In this document: in pieces, positions 15,317-24,702 of the stretch
Position numbering within the stretch: position 1 is the stretch's first letter
How the letters are laid out: each line of letters opens with the position of its first letter
NCBI RefSeq assembly: GCF_000385215.1
Contig: NZ_ARQK01000060.1
Location: 1-64,000, forward strand
Source of the DNA: Thioalkalivibrio thiocyanoxidans ARh2
Lineage (GTDB): Bacteria; Pseudomonadota; Gammaproteobacteria; Ectothiorhodospirales; Ectothiorhodospiraceae
DNA: 64,000 bases
Direction of reading: 5' to 3'
Program-made: the position numbers and the translations under genes
The notes under the pieces: model-generated
Database searches by the model: none
Told to the model about the DNA's origin: nothing
Seen by the model: only the letters and a program-made list of their open reading frames with translations

Positions 15317-18127
15317 TTAATTCGAATTGTGGTTGACCTGGTGGATGGTCTTCTGGTGTTCGGCAGACGCCTCGAGCACAGCCTGTTCGAGTCCCTTGAG
15401 GTCGCCGGGGTAGCCGTACAGATACCCCTGGAAGTGGCGACAGCCCAGGCCGAACAGGAAGGCCCGCTGCTCGGCGGTTTCGACACCTTCGGCAATCACG
15501 TCGAGGTCCAGGGTATGGGCGAGATTGACCACCATTTGCGCGATTGCGGCGTCGTTCGGGTCATCCAGTACGTCGCGCACGAAGGACTGGTCGATCTTCA
15601 GCTGGGACAGCGGCAGCTGCTTGAGGTAGGCGAGGGAGGAATAGCCAGTACCAAAATCATCCAGCGCGAACTCGACACCCAGCGTCCGCAGCTCGTCGAT
15701 GTGGGTGATTACCGTGTCCACGTCCTCGAGCAGCATGCTTTCGGTCAGCTCGAGCTTCAGTCGGTTGGGCGGAGCGCCGGTTTCGCGCAGCATCTCGCGC
15801 AAGTGGTGGACGAACTGCGTGTGGCGGAACTGTCGAGCGCTGACGTTGACCGAGAGGGTCAGCTCGCAAAATGGCGCAGTATCTCGCCAGGCGGCCAGTT
15901 GGCGACAGGCGGTGCGCAGGACCTTGCGCCCGATGGGTACGATCAGCCCGGTTTGTTCCGCGACGGGGATGAACTCGGCAGGGGCGATCTCGCCGCGTTG
16001 CGGATGGGGCCACCGCAGCAGCAGCTCGGCACCGATTACATGGCCATCGGCCTCGACCTGAGGCTGGTAGGCGATGGTGAACCGATCCTGGTCGAGCGCC
16101 TCGCGCAGCTCGCTTTCGAGCTCGAAACGAGCCTCCACGGCGCGATGCAGTTCGGGGTCGTAGAAACGCACGGTATTGCGGCCGGCATTCTTCGCTCGAT
16201 ACATCGCCAGATCGGCCTGCTTCAGGACCTCCTCGACGCCGAGGCTGTGGCCACTGAACAGGGTGGCCCCGATGCTGGGTGTGATGTGCCGGTTCTGGCC
16301 GGCAAGCTCGAAGGGGTCGCGCAACAGGGTGATCAGCTTGCGTCCAACGGCCTCCGCTTCGGTAGCGGCCTGTGACGGATCCGGGTGGAGATCATTGAGA
16401 ATGATCACGAACTCGTCGCCGCCCAGGCGCGCCAGCGTGTCGGCCTCGCGCACGGAATTGGACATGCGCTGGGCGACCTGGCGCAGCAGATCGTCCCCGA
16501 CCGCGTGCCCCAGGGTATCGTTGATGTCCTTGAAATTGTCCAGGTCAATGAACAGGACGGCGCCGTGGTGGCGGGTACGTGCCGTATTGGCGAGTGCCTG
16601 GCCCAGTCGGTCATGCAGCAGCGTGCGATTGGGAAGCCCGGTCAGCTCGTCGAAGAAGGCAAGGCGACGAATCTCTTCTTCGGCCTTCTTGCGATCGGAG
16701 ATGTCCATCATGGTGCCGAACGTCGCCATGACCTGGCCGTCGTCATCGAAACGCGCACTGGCATAGATGCTGACCCAGCGATATCCACCGTCGTGCGTGC
16801 GCAGGCGGATCTCCTCGGACTGGGCATGGGTGCCGCCTTCAAGCAGTGTGGAACAGAAGGCCTCCGCATCGTGGCGGTCCAGAGGATCGACATAGGCACA
16901 CATCGGCTGTCCCAGCGTCTGCTCTACCGGGAAGCCGGTCAGGGCCTCCCAGGCCGGGTTCAGCAGCGTCCAGCGGCCTTCGGCGTCGGTACGGAAGATG
17001 ACCTCGGAGATGTGGTTGACCACGTCCTGGTAGCGGTTCTCGCTCTCCCGGAGGGCCGCCGTGGCGCGCCGGTGGGCGGTCACGTCCAGAGTCAGGCCGC
17101 GCAGGCTCCGCCGATTGTCCGAATCTTCGGCCCAGGAGAGGATGTCGCGCAGCCAGATCCACTGTCCGTCGCGATGGGCGAAGCGATAATCCACGACCTT
17201 CGGCTCCACGCCTGGTTCGCGTGTGGCTTCGCGGACGCGGGGCAGATCGTCCGGGTGGATGTGCCGGGCCCGGAGTTCGCCACGCCCCAGGTTGCGCGAG
17301 GGAAACCCCAGCAGTTTGCGCGTGTCGCCGGCGACAAACTCCCATTCGTGGGTGTCCGGATTCGCCTCCCACAGGATCGCGTTGGCCCCGCCCAGCATGG
17401 ATTCCAGTCGGGCCACGGAGCGATTCAACTGCTGGTTTTGCTGCTGCAGGGTCGATTGTGTTGTGCCCAGATGGGCCGCCATGTCATTGAAGGTCCGGGC
17501 GAGATCGCCGAACTCGTCGCGGGAAGCGATCGGTACCCGGTGGTCCAGGCGCCCGGCTTCCAGGGCCTTGCCGCCCTGCAGGAGCAGGCGCAGCCGCCGG
17601 GTCGTCATCAGGGCGAACACGATGGCCGCGAGGATGGAAAGGCCCAGGACCCCCAGCGCCAGCAGGACATTGCGCTCCAGCAGGCTTGCCGACAGCTGGT
17701 CGATGGCTTCGGTCGAATAACCCACGACCACGGTCCCGAGGTGGTGGTCGTCCAGCTCGATGCTGCGCGCGATCTCGACCTGGCCGGCCTCGCTGCGCAC
17801 GCGGGCCTCGGGCGTGGGGAGTTCATCCGGGGCGACGCCGACCGAGGCCACCGGACGACCATCGGCATCAAGGACGATGGAGTAGAGGACGCTGGAGTCG
17901 TCGCCTAGCCGGTCCAGGAGGCCCTGCAGCATGTCGGAGTCGCCATCGGCCAGGCCGTGCGTCAGGGCCGATTCCAGTAGCCGGCTCTGTTGCTCGGCCG
18001 TGCGTTCCAGGACCTCCTGCTGATTCTGCTGGACCTGAGTGATTCCACTAAAGAGCAGCACGGCGACCATCGCGACCTGAATCGCGACGGTCCCGATAAT
18101 GATCTGCCACGCGACGTTCAGGCGCAC
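15317..18127 (-). CDS. Membrane PAS-GGDEF-EAL cyclic-di-GMP enzyme with HAMP domain
   Basis: A 936-aa regulator. A first membrane segment (8-29), a periplasmic domain (30-152), a second segment (153-176) and HAMP (about 177-230) are followed by two PAS domains (about 245-370 and 372-495), GGDEF (about 500-665, intact RLGGDEF near 567) and EAL (about 675-925). The EAL signature reads AELLLRW, so Glu and the Arg are kept but the Ala is Leu. DDFGTGYSSL, QLKIDQSFV and EGVETAEQ are intact, so phosphodiesterase activity is plausible, as is cyclase activity. It stands alone. No partner is evident. Confidence 0.93.
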   Translation of the reverse strand: MRLNVAWQIIIGTVAIQVAMVAVLLFSGITQVQQNQQEVLERTAEQQSRLLESALTHGLADGDSDMLQGLLDRLGDDSSVLYSIVLDADGRPVASVGVAPDELPTPEARVRSEAGQVEIARSIELDDHHLGTVVVGYSTEAIDQLSASLLERNVLLALGVLGLSILAAIVFALMTTRRLRLLLQGGKALEAGRLDHRVPIASRDEFGDLARTFNDMAAHLGTTQSTLQQQNQQLNRSVARLESMLGGANAILWEANPDTHEWEFVAGDTRKLLGFPSRNLGRGELRARHIHPDDLPRVREATREPGVEPKVVDYRFAHRDGQWIWLRDILSWAEDSDNRRSLRGLTLDVTAHRRATAALRESENRYQDVVNHISEVIFRTDAEGRWTLLNPAWEALTGFPVEQTLGQPMCAYVDPLDRHDAEAFCSTLLEGGTHAQSEEIRLRTHDGGYRWVSIYASARFDDDGQVMATFGTMMDISDRKKAEEEIRRLAFFDELTGLPNRTLLHDRLGQALANTARTRHHGAVLFIDLDNFKDINDTLGHAVGDDLLRQVAQRMSNSVREADTLARLGGDEFVIILNDLHPDPSQAATEAEAVGRKLITLLRDPFELAGQNRHITPSIGATLFSGHSLGVEEVLKQADLAMYRAKNAGRNTVRFYDPELHRAVEARFELESELREALDQDRFTIAYQPQVEADGHVIGAELLLRWPHPQRGEIAPAEFIPVAEQTGLIVPIGRKVLRTACRQLAAWRDTAPFCELTLSVNVSARQFRHTQFVHHLREMLRETGAPPNRLKLELTESMLLEDVDTVITHIDELRTLGVEFALDDFGTGYSSLAYLKQLPLSQLKIDQSFVRDVLDDPNDAAIAQMVVNLAHTLDLDVIAEGVETAEQRAFLFGLGCRHFQGYLYGYPGDLKGLEQAVLEASAEHQKTIHQVNHNSN

Positions 18128-18369
18128 GCAGGCCTCGCCAGCCCGCCGGAGCGGGCGCGAACCGGCATGACGCCGTGCAGCTTGAATGCAGGAAGGAGTC
18201 GCACCATGGACCGTCCGGAGGTACCCGTATAGACCGGGTTTCAGCGCCTACAAGGTCGGTCATCCTACCTGAAGGGAGACTGATTTTCCTCAGACCTTGG
18301 GGGCGTGGCCGCGGGTGTCCCCCTCAGCGTGCTCGGCCTACCTGACGACAACCTCGTGAGACTCCACAC

Positions 18370-18762
18370 CTAGTAACGGTTGATGGCGAGACGGCCCGGA
18401 CCGGTCAGGACAAGGGCGATAGCAGCGAACAGGAACATGGCCTGTAGTTCGATGGCCCATCCGCCGTGCTGCGTCAGCTGGACGACTTCGTCGGCATGGG
18501 CAAGCCCGATGGCGAAGACCATATGCACCGCGATCAGTCCGGCGCCAATGCGGGCATACAGGCCAATGATCAACAGGACGGGCGCCAGCACCTCGCCGAT
18601 GTAGGCGCCATAGGCCAGGATCCCGGGCAGCCCGGCGTCGGCCAGCATCCCCTCGATGTGGCCGACGCCTCCGGAGATCTTGTCGATCCCGTACAGCAGG
18701 ATCATGCCGCCCAGAGCGAGTCGCAGGATCAGCTTTCCACTGTCGTCCAGCAGGTTGCCCAT
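18370..18762 (-). CDS. DoxX family membrane protein
   Basis: A 130-aa protein with four predicted membrane segments (about 10-28, 48-68, 72-92, 104-124) and the DoxX pattern RLALGGMILLYGIDKISGG at the N-terminus and HGGWAIELQAMFLFAAIALVLTGPG at the C-terminus. DoxX relatives include subunits of thiosulfate:quinone oxidoreductase and redox-linked membrane proteins; no such role can be assigned here. It has no operon partner and diverges from the ZorA-like gene. Confidence 0.82.
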   Translation of the reverse strand: MGNLLDDSGKLILRLALGGMILLYGIDKISGGVGHIEGMLADAGLPGILAYGAYIGEVLAPVLLIIGLYARIGAGLIAVHMVFAIGLAHADEVVQLTQHGGWAIELQAMFLFAAIALVLTGPGRLAINRY

Positions 18763-19082
18763 TGGTGTCTCCCCTTTTGGTGGCTCGCAGAGCGTGGCGG
18801 CTCGTGCGCGGTGGCATTGGGCGGGAGTCTAGATCATCCGGGGCGAGGCGTTCAGGGACCCGTCAGCGCCTGGGTGGCCCCGCTTGTCCGCCGGGCAAGG
18901 CGTTGTGCGTCAAGTAATTGGCGCATTGGCGGGTCTCAAGGTCGCTGCAGCTGACGGAATCTCGATATGGGCCGTCCGATCAGCCGGATTTCTTCACCGG
19001 CGAGCACGATGGCGTTGATTTTGCATACGGGTGTTCCTGCATGCAGATCACCGCGCCGACGGGCGCGGCCGGAGGAATCGAG
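18763..19082. other. Intergenic region between doxX and the ZorA-like gene
   Basis: A 320-bp divergent gap. No conserved ORF, RNA or clear promoter hexamer pair stands out, although promoters for both flanking genes must lie here. A ribosome site GGAGGAAT precedes the ZorA-like ATG. The plus-strand frame open from 18918 is an extension of the ZorA-like gene and not a separate gene. Confidence 0.5.
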
Positions 19083-20144
19083 ATGACCATTTTCGACCGG
19101 GTAGCCGAAGCGCTGCTCGCTACCCTGCAGGGGCTGACCCCGCTCACCGTTATCGGGGCCTTTTCGTTGTTGCTGTTCGCGCTGTTCCTGGCGGCGCTGA
19201 TGGCGCTGACGCTGCGCCGGGCGAATGCGTTTCAGGGCGCTGCGCCGGGGTTGCTGACCACGCTGGGCGTGCTGGGGACGTTCCTCGGGGTGGCGATCGG
19301 GCTGATCGACTTCGACGCGGCGCGGGTGGAGGCGAGTATCCCGGCCCTGCTGGAGGGTCTCAAGCTCGCATTCGTGACCAGCATCGTCGGGATCCTCCTG
19401 GCATCGGTATTGCGCGTGCTGCAGGTGATGATGCCGGCCCCGGTCGAGGCACCGGACGACGCGGCTGATCCCCAGGCCAGCGCTGACCCCGAGCGCGTGC
19501 TGGCCGAGCAGCGTGATGCGACGCGCGCCCTGCTGCAGGCGGTGCAGCAGATGGACCGCCGCCTGGACGAGCGGCTGCAGAGTCAGCACCACGAGCTGAA
19601 GCAGAGCCTGGAGGGGCTGGCGGATCGTATGAGCGAGCTCAGCAGCGGGCATCTGGTGGCCGCGCTGGAGCAGGTCATTCGCGACTTCAATGATCGCCTG
19701 GGCGAGCAGTTCGGCGAGAACTTTCGCCGGCTGGATGACTCGGTGGCGCGGCTGGTGGACTGGCAGGATCGCTACCGCGAGCAGATGGATACCCTGCACC
19801 GGGCGTTCGATCAGGCGCGCGAGGGCGTCGAGCAGAGCGAGGGTGCGCTGGAGCGCCTGACCGGGCAGGCGCTGAAGATTACCCGGCATGTCGAGGAGCA
19901 GGATGCGACGCTGGCCAGTCTGCGCCGGGAGACGGTGGAGCTGGAGGCCCTGCTGAGTGCCATCGCGGCGCTGCGTGACCGGGCCACCGAGGCCTTCCCG
20001 GCGATGGATGCGCGGCTCGAGGCGATGCTGGAGAGCATCGAGAACGCCGTGCAGTCCGGGCGCGCGGCCGAGTCGCGCTGGCGCGGCGAGGCGTTCGCGA
20101 TGGGGGTCGCGAACCCGACGGAGTCCGTGGGGGCGCGGTCGTGA
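19083..20144 (+). CDS. ZorA-like MotA/TolQ/ExbB proton-channel protein
   Basis: A 353-aa protein with three membrane segments (about 19-44, 54-75, 93-117). The last two carry the MotA/TolQ/ExbB hallmarks PGLLTTLGVLGTFLGVAIGL and LKLAFVTSIVGILLASVLRV. A long cytoplasmic alpha-helical/coiled-coil tail (about 130-350) follows. This architecture resembles ZorA of the Zorya anti-phage motor, though its tail is shorter than usual. It is coupled to the ZorB-like gene by a GTGA overlap. No zorC, zorD or zorE is present nearby. Start chosen at ATG 19083 after GGAGGAATCGAG. An ExbB/TolQ relative serving a different cargo is the alternative. Confidence 0.75.
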   Translation: MTIFDRVAEALLATLQGLTPLTVIGAFSLLLFALFLAALMALTLRRANAFQGAAPGLLTTLGVLGTFLGVAIGLIDFDAARVEASIPALLEGLKLAFVTSIVGILLASVLRVLQVMMPAPVEAPDDAADPQASADPERVLAEQRDATRALLQAVQQMDRRLDERLQSQHHELKQSLEGLADRMSELSSGHLVAALEQVIRDFNDRLGEQFGENFRRLDDSVARLVDWQDRYREQMDTLHRAFDQAREGVEQSEGALERLTGQALKITRHVEEQDATLASLRRETVELEALLSAIAALRDRATEAFPAMDARLEAMLESIENAVQSGRAAESRWRGEAFAMGVANPTESVGARS

Positions 20145-20902
20145 TCCTGCGCTGGTGGCTGCAACGCCGTGCACGCGCTGGCGGCGTAACCCACGAGGCG
20201 GATCAGGGCTCGCACTGGCTGGCGGTGGCGGACCTGATGGCCGCGTTGATGATGATCTTCCTGTTCCTGGCACTGTTGCACATGGTGCAGGTCGAGCGCT
20301 CCAGCGCGGCCCATGTCGAGGTGCGCAACGAGGCCGCCGCGTTGCGCGCAGCGATCTACTCGGTGCTGGAGGAGGAGTTTCGCGATGATCTGCCGCGCTG
20401 GAATGCGGAACTCGACCGCGACACCCTGACGCTGCGCTTTCGCGAGCCCGAGGTGCTGTTCGAGCGCAGTTCCGCGAGTATCCGCCCGCGTTTCGAGGCG
20501 ATCCTTGACGACTTCATGCCGCGCTACGCCGAGCAGCTGCGCCCGTTTGCGGACGTGATCCGCGAGGTGCGCATCGAGGGCCATACCTCCAGCGAATGGG
20601 CGGGGAGCGACGATGCGCTCGATGCCTATTTCGGCAACATGGATCTGAGCCAGCGCCGTACCCGGGCGGTGCTCGAGCATGCCTACCGGCTCGAACCCCT
20701 GCAGGAGGATGACTGGTTCCGCTCGCGCGTCGCGGCGGTGGGCCTGTCCTCCTCGCGGCGGGTGCTGGACGAGGACGGACGGGAAGACCGCGAGGCCTCG
20801 CGGCGGGTGGAGTTCAGCGTGCTGACGGACTTCGAGGCGCGTCTGCTGGGCAACGCCGAGGCCCGCCCGTCGCCGGTGCCGCTGGAGGCGCGTTCGCCCT
20901 GA
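20141..20902 (+). CDS. ZorB-like MotB/OmpA-domain stator protein
   Basis: A 253-aa protein with one N-terminal membrane helix (about 27-49) carrying the ion-path Asp D31 in WLAVADLMAALMMIFLFLALL, and a periplasmic OmpA/MotB peptidoglycan-binding domain (about 105-235; EGHTS, DLSQRRTRAV, RRVEFSV). With its overlapping partner it forms a 5:2 MotAB-like ion-driven motor by family analogy. The GTG start overlaps the previous stop. It converges on glnD with a 34-bp gap. Confidence 0.78.
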   Translation: MILRWWLQRRARAGGVTHEADQGSHWLAVADLMAALMMIFLFLALLHMVQVERSSAAHVEVRNEAAALRAAIYSVLEEEFRDDLPRWNAELDRDTLTLRFREPEVLFERSSASIRPRFEAILDDFMPRYAEQLRPFADVIREVRIEGHTSSEWAGSDDALDAYFGNMDLSQRRTRAVLEHAYRLEPLQEDDWFRSRVAAVGLSSSRRVLDEDGREDREASRRVEFSVLTDFEARLLGNAEARPSPVPLEARSP

Positions 20903-20936
20903 CCGTTGTGCTGCGGACTCGTGACGCGGGTGTCCG

Positions 20937-23618
20937 TCAGATACGTTCCAGCAGGGCCGCGCGCAGGGACTCCTGCTGGTCCTCGGAGAGGGCCCCGCCG
21001 TCGTTGCATTCCAGCAGGAAGCTGTCCTCCACCTGCTCTCCGGCGGTAGCGATGCGGGCCGTGCGTACATCGATCGCGTGCTCGGCCAGGACGTGGCCGA
21101 TGGTCGAGAGCAGTCCGGGTCGGTCGAGCGCGCGCAGGCGCATGCGCGTGGCCTGCCCGCCCGAGGCGGGTTCGAATTCGATCCGCGTATCGACGTCGAA
21201 ATGCTTCAGGCGGCGCGGCAGCTGGCGGCTCACCGGGGTCTTTTCGCCATCGGTGCGGGCGAGTTCGTTCGCGAGGTACTGACGAATCTCGTCGCTGCGG
21301 TAGCCGGCATCCACCGTCTGGCCGCCGCCGCTCTCCAGCACCAGGAAGGTGTCCAGCGTACGGCCCCCGGCCGTGGTGATGATACGGGCGTCGACGATGT
21401 CGAGGCCCAGCTGGGTCAGTGCGCTGGTGATGCGGGCGAACAGGTAGGGATGGTCTTCGGCGTAGACGAAGATCTCGGTGCTGCCGCGCGAGGTCTTGGG
21501 GCGCACCAGGATCAGCGGCAGTTCGTCGGCCTGTAGCGGCAGCAGCGCCTGTCCGTGCCAGGCGACCTCGTCCGCCGAGTGGCGCAGGAAGTACTCGTCG
21601 TCCAGTTCGTCCCACAGGGCCTCGGCCTCGCCCGTGCCGAAGCCCCTGTCCTCGAGCAGTTGCAGGGCCTCGCCGCGGGTCTCGCGGATCTGCGCGTCCA
21701 TGTTCGGGGCCGCGTCGAGCCCGCGTTCGAGCACGTTGCGCGTGGCGTGGTAGAGGGTCTGCAGCAGCGAGTCCTTCCAGCTGTTCCAAAGCTCCGGGTT
21801 GGTGCCGCGGATGTCGGCGATGGTCAGCAGGTACAGGAAGTCGAGGCGGTCGCGGGTGCGCACCTCGCGGGCGAAGGCCAGCACGACATCCGGATCGGAG
21901 ATGTCCTTGCGCTGGGCGGTGAGCGACATCAGCAGGTGGGAACGCACCAGCCAGGCCACCAGCCCCGCGTCTTCGTCCGACAGGCCGTGCTGCTGGCAGA
22001 AGTGCAGGGCATCGTGGGCCCCCAGCTCCGAGTGGTCGCCGCCGCGACCCTTGGCGATGTCATGGAACAGGGCCCCCAGTACGAGCCGTTCCGGTCGTTC
22101 CAGCTCGGTGTAGATGCGGTAGGCGAGCGGCTGTTCGTGGGCGAATTCGGGCAGGGCCAGTCGGCGCGCGTTGCGCACGACGTTGAGGGTGTGCTCGTCG
22201 ACCGTGTAGGCATGGAACAGGTCGTACTGCATCCGCCCGATGATGCGTCCGAAGGCCGGCAGGTAGTTGCCCAGCACGCCGTAGCGGTTCATGCGGCGCA
22301 GCTGGCTGGTAATGCCGCGGGGGGCGCGCAGGATGTCCATGAACAGGGCGCGGCAGACCGGGTTGCGGCGGAAATGACCGTCGATCAGGTGTCGGTGGGC
22401 CCGCATCAGGCGGATGGTCGACGCGCGGATGCCCTGGATCTCCGGGTGCTCCTGCAGCAGGCGAAAGACCTCCAGCAGGGCCGGCGGGTAGATCATGAAG
22501 ACCTGGTCGTGTGCCGCCTCCAGATAGCCGCCGCGGACCTGGAAGCGTTGATGGATGCGGACCGGGTCCTGCAGGTCCCTGGGATCGTCGAGGATGGCTT
22601 CGTTGAAGTGCTGCAGCAGCAGTTCGTTGAGCCGCTCCAGATCGCTGATGGTGCGGAAATAGCGCTGCATGAACTGCTCGACCGCACGGTTGTGGTTCTG
22701 GTCCACGAAGCCAAAGGTGTTGGCCAGCTGGCGCTGCAGGTCGAACAGCAACCGGTCCTCGCGGCGCCCGGCCAGCATGTGCAGCGCGAAGCGTACGCGC
22801 CAGAGGAAGCTCTGGCCCTCCAGCATCTCGTGGAGTTCGCCCTCGCGCAGGAAGCCCAGCGACACCAGTTCCTCGATACGTTCGGCACCGTAGTGGCGCT
22901 TGGTCACCCAGCCGATCATCTGGATGTCGCGCAGCCCGCCCGGGCCCTCCTTCACGTTGGGTTCCAGACGGTAGCCGGTCTCGCCGAAGCGGCGGTGCCG
23001 GGCCTGTTGTTCCGCGAGCTTGGCGGCGTAGAAGCTGCGCGAGTCCCAGATGCGATCGGAGTCGATAGCGGCACGAAAATCGTTGAACAGGCCGAGATTG
23101 CCGCTCAAGTAACGCGATTCGATCAGGTTGGTCGCGACCGTGATGTCGTCGCGGGCCTCGCGGGTGCAGTCCTCGATGGTGCGCACGCTGTGGCCGACCT
23201 CGATGCCGATATCCCAGAGGAAGGTGACGAAGGCGCTGATCCGGTCGAATACCGCGCGGTCCGTGGTGCCGTCGATCACGATCTGCAGGTCGATGTCGGA
23301 GGCGGGGTGCAGCTCGCCGCGGCCGTAACCGCCGACCGCGACCAGGCACAGGCGGTCGTCGTCGGCCAGGCCCTGCTGGGCCCAGATCAGCTTGAGCATC
23401 TCGTCGATGCGCCGGGCGTGGCCGAGGATCAGGTCCTCGATCGGCATGCCGTCGCGAAAACCCTGGTACTGCTGTTCGAGGATCGCCCGCCGACGATCGC
23501 GGAACAGGCCGATGTTGCCGGGGTTGCGGCTCAGGCGCTGGTAGTCCTCGCCCCAGTCGGGCGAGAACGCCGGGGTGTCGGCCTCGTTGGGGGTGCCGCC
23601 GGCGGGCAGGGTGCTCAT
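20937..23618 (-). CDS. glnD: [Protein-PII] uridylyltransferase / uridylyl-removing enzyme
   Basis: An 893-aa bifunctional nitrogen sensor. The nucleotidyltransferase motif GGYGRGELHPASDIDLQ spans 96-112 (D108, D110). The HD uridylyl-removing domain lies about 515-535 (FHDIAKGRGGDHSELGAHD). Two ACT glutamine-sensing domains are near 712 and 825. GlnD uridylylates PII at low glutamine. The length fits the family. It follows map by 4 bp on the minus strand, a common map-glnD pair. Confidence 0.96.
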   Translation of the reverse strand: MSTLPAGGTPNEADTPAFSPDWGEDYQRLSRNPGNIGLFRDRRRAILEQQYQGFRDGMPIEDLILGHARRIDEMLKLIWAQQGLADDDRLCLVAVGGYGRGELHPASDIDLQIVIDGTTDRAVFDRISAFVTFLWDIGIEVGHSVRTIEDCTREARDDITVATNLIESRYLSGNLGLFNDFRAAIDSDRIWDSRSFYAAKLAEQQARHRRFGETGYRLEPNVKEGPGGLRDIQMIGWVTKRHYGAERIEELVSLGFLREGELHEMLEGQSFLWRVRFALHMLAGRREDRLLFDLQRQLANTFGFVDQNHNRAVEQFMQRYFRTISDLERLNELLLQHFNEAILDDPRDLQDPVRIHQRFQVRGGYLEAAHDQVFMIYPPALLEVFRLLQEHPEIQGIRASTIRLMRAHRHLIDGHFRRNPVCRALFMDILRAPRGITSQLRRMNRYGVLGNYLPAFGRIIGRMQYDLFHAYTVDEHTLNVVRNARRLALPEFAHEQPLAYRIYTELERPERLVLGALFHDIAKGRGGDHSELGAHDALHFCQQHGLSDEDAGLVAWLVRSHLLMSLTAQRKDISDPDVVLAFAREVRTRDRLDFLYLLTIADIRGTNPELWNSWKDSLLQTLYHATRNVLERGLDAAPNMDAQIRETRGEALQLLEDRGFGTGEAEALWDELDDEYFLRHSADEVAWHGQALLPLQADELPLILVRPKTSRGSTEIFVYAEDHPYLFARITSALTQLGLDIVDARIITTAGGRTLDTFLVLESGGGQTVDAGYRSDEIRQYLANELARTDGEKTPVSRQLPRRLKHFDVDTRIEFEPASGGQATRMRLRALDRPGLLSTIGHVLAEHAIDVRTARIATAGEQVEDSFLLECNDGGALSEDQQESLRAALLERI

Positions 23619-23622
23619 GGGC

Positions 23623-24408
23623 TCAGGCCGCGAGTTCCTGGGGTGGTGTCTCGTCCTTGCGCAGGGTCAGGATTTCGTAGCCGTCTGCGGTCACCAGCAG
23701 GGTGTGCTCCCACTGCGCGGACGGGCTGTGGTCCTTCGTGACGGCGGTCCAGCCGTCGGCGAGGATCCGGGTATGCCGGCGCCCGGCATTGATCATCGGC
23801 TCGATGGTGAAGCACATGCCTTCTTCGAGCTTCAGCCCGGTACCCGGCTTGCCGTAGTGCAGTACCTGCGGATCTTCGTGGAAGCCGCGCCCGATACCGT
23901 GGCCGCAGAACTCGCGCACCACCGAGCAGCGCTGGCTTTCCGCGTAGGTCTGGATGGCGTGCCCGATGTCGCCCAGCGTGGCGCCAGGACGCACCTGCTG
24001 GATACCCAGATACATGCTGGTGCGGGCGACGTCGATCACGCGCTGCCCCTGGATGCTGGGCTTGCCGATTACGAACATGCGGCTGGTGTCGCCATGAAAG
24101 CCGTTCTTGATCACCGTGATGTCGATATTGAGGATGTCGCCGTTTTTCAGCTTGCGGTCACCCGGGATGCCGTGACACACCTGATGGTTGACCGAAGTGC
24201 AGATCGACTTGGGAAAGCCCCGGTAATTGAGCGGCGCCGGGATCGCGCCCTGGGTGTTGACGATGTAGTCGTGGCAGATGCGGTCCAGCTCGCCGGTGGT
24301 GACCCCGGCCTGCACATGCGGCTCGATCATCTCCAGCACCTCGGCGGCCAGGCGGCCGGCGACGCGCATGTGTTCAATCTCTTCGGGGGTCTTGATGGTT
24401 ACGGACAT
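23623..24408 (-). CDS. map: Type I methionine aminopeptidase
   Basis: A 261-aa metalloprotease removing N-terminal Met from new proteins. By position the family's metal and catalytic residues are H79, D96, D107, H170, H177, E203 and E234. The ATG at 24408 was chosen because GGAG lies just upstream and the conserved start SVTIKTPEEIE follows; the upstream ATG at 24468 lies in unconserved sequence. It diverges from rpsB, an arrangement shared with E. coli, and is followed by glnD. Confidence 0.96.
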   Translation of the reverse strand: MSVTIKTPEEIEHMRVAGRLAAEVLEMIEPHVQAGVTTGELDRICHDYIVNTQGAIPAPLNYRGFPKSICTSVNHQVCHGIPGDRKLKNGDILNIDITVIKNGFHGDTSRMFVIGKPSIQGQRVIDVARTSMYLGIQQVRPGATLGDIGHAIQTYAESQRCSVVREFCGHGIGRGFHEDPQVLHYGKPGTGLKLEEGMCFTIEPMINAGRRHTRILADGWTAVTKDHSPSAQWEHTLLVTADGYEILTLRKDETPPQELAA

Positions 24409-24491
24409 GGGGGCTCCGGTCGAGACCTGTGAGGGGTGTCGCGCGGTGGCTTTCGGAGCCCGCGACACGGCGCCATACAGGGCCCGGATAG

Positions 24492-24521
24492 TTGGTTCGA
24501 GTCAGCCACCTATGCTATAAA
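24492..24521 (+). promoter_or_regulatory. Candidate sigma-70 promoter for rpsB-tsf
   Basis: TTGGTT (24492-24497), an 18-bp spacer and TATAAA (24516-24521), followed by a GC-rich discriminator typical of stringently controlled promoters. It would give a leader of about 170 nt before rpsB. Confidence 0.55.
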
Positions 24522-24592
24522 GCGCGCGCCTCGCTGGCAATTCGGCGGGGCTGGGAAGCGGTCGGCAGTCGGCGGCTTCGCGAACCTTTAAT

Positions 24593-24702
24593 CCACACAC
24601 GCATCGACACGGTCTGTCGGGTGCCCGCCAGGAGGCTTTGGTCTCGTGCTCGGGTTTCAGATCGGGATGCGTGGAGGCTCAACCCGTTACAGGAGAAACC
24701 TT
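24593..24702 (+). ncRNA. rpsB leader (t44-type S2 autoregulatory RNA)
   Basis: CACGCATC (24598-24605) pairs with GATGCGTG (24666-24673) to close a structured leader. The sequence GGGATGCGTGGAGGC followed by AACCC is very like the end of the E. coli rpsB leader, where S2 represses its own operon. Recognised from memory of the motif and not from a covariance search. Confidence 0.6.

Noticed and set aside
15218-17908. Two long plus-strand frames opposite the GGDEF-EAL gene
   Set aside because: Both lie antisense to intact PAS, GGDEF and EAL motifs and look like random GC-rich translation.
18918-19082. An N-terminal extension of the ZorA-like protein from the upstream ATG
   Set aside because: The added residues are unlike any membrane or channel sequence, and a strong ribosome site lies just before the ATG at 19083.
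19083-20902. A complete Zorya anti-phage system
   Set aside because: Only the ZorA/ZorB-like motor genes are present; the next genes are glnD (minus) and doxX (minus), with no helicase, nuclease or ZorC-like gene.
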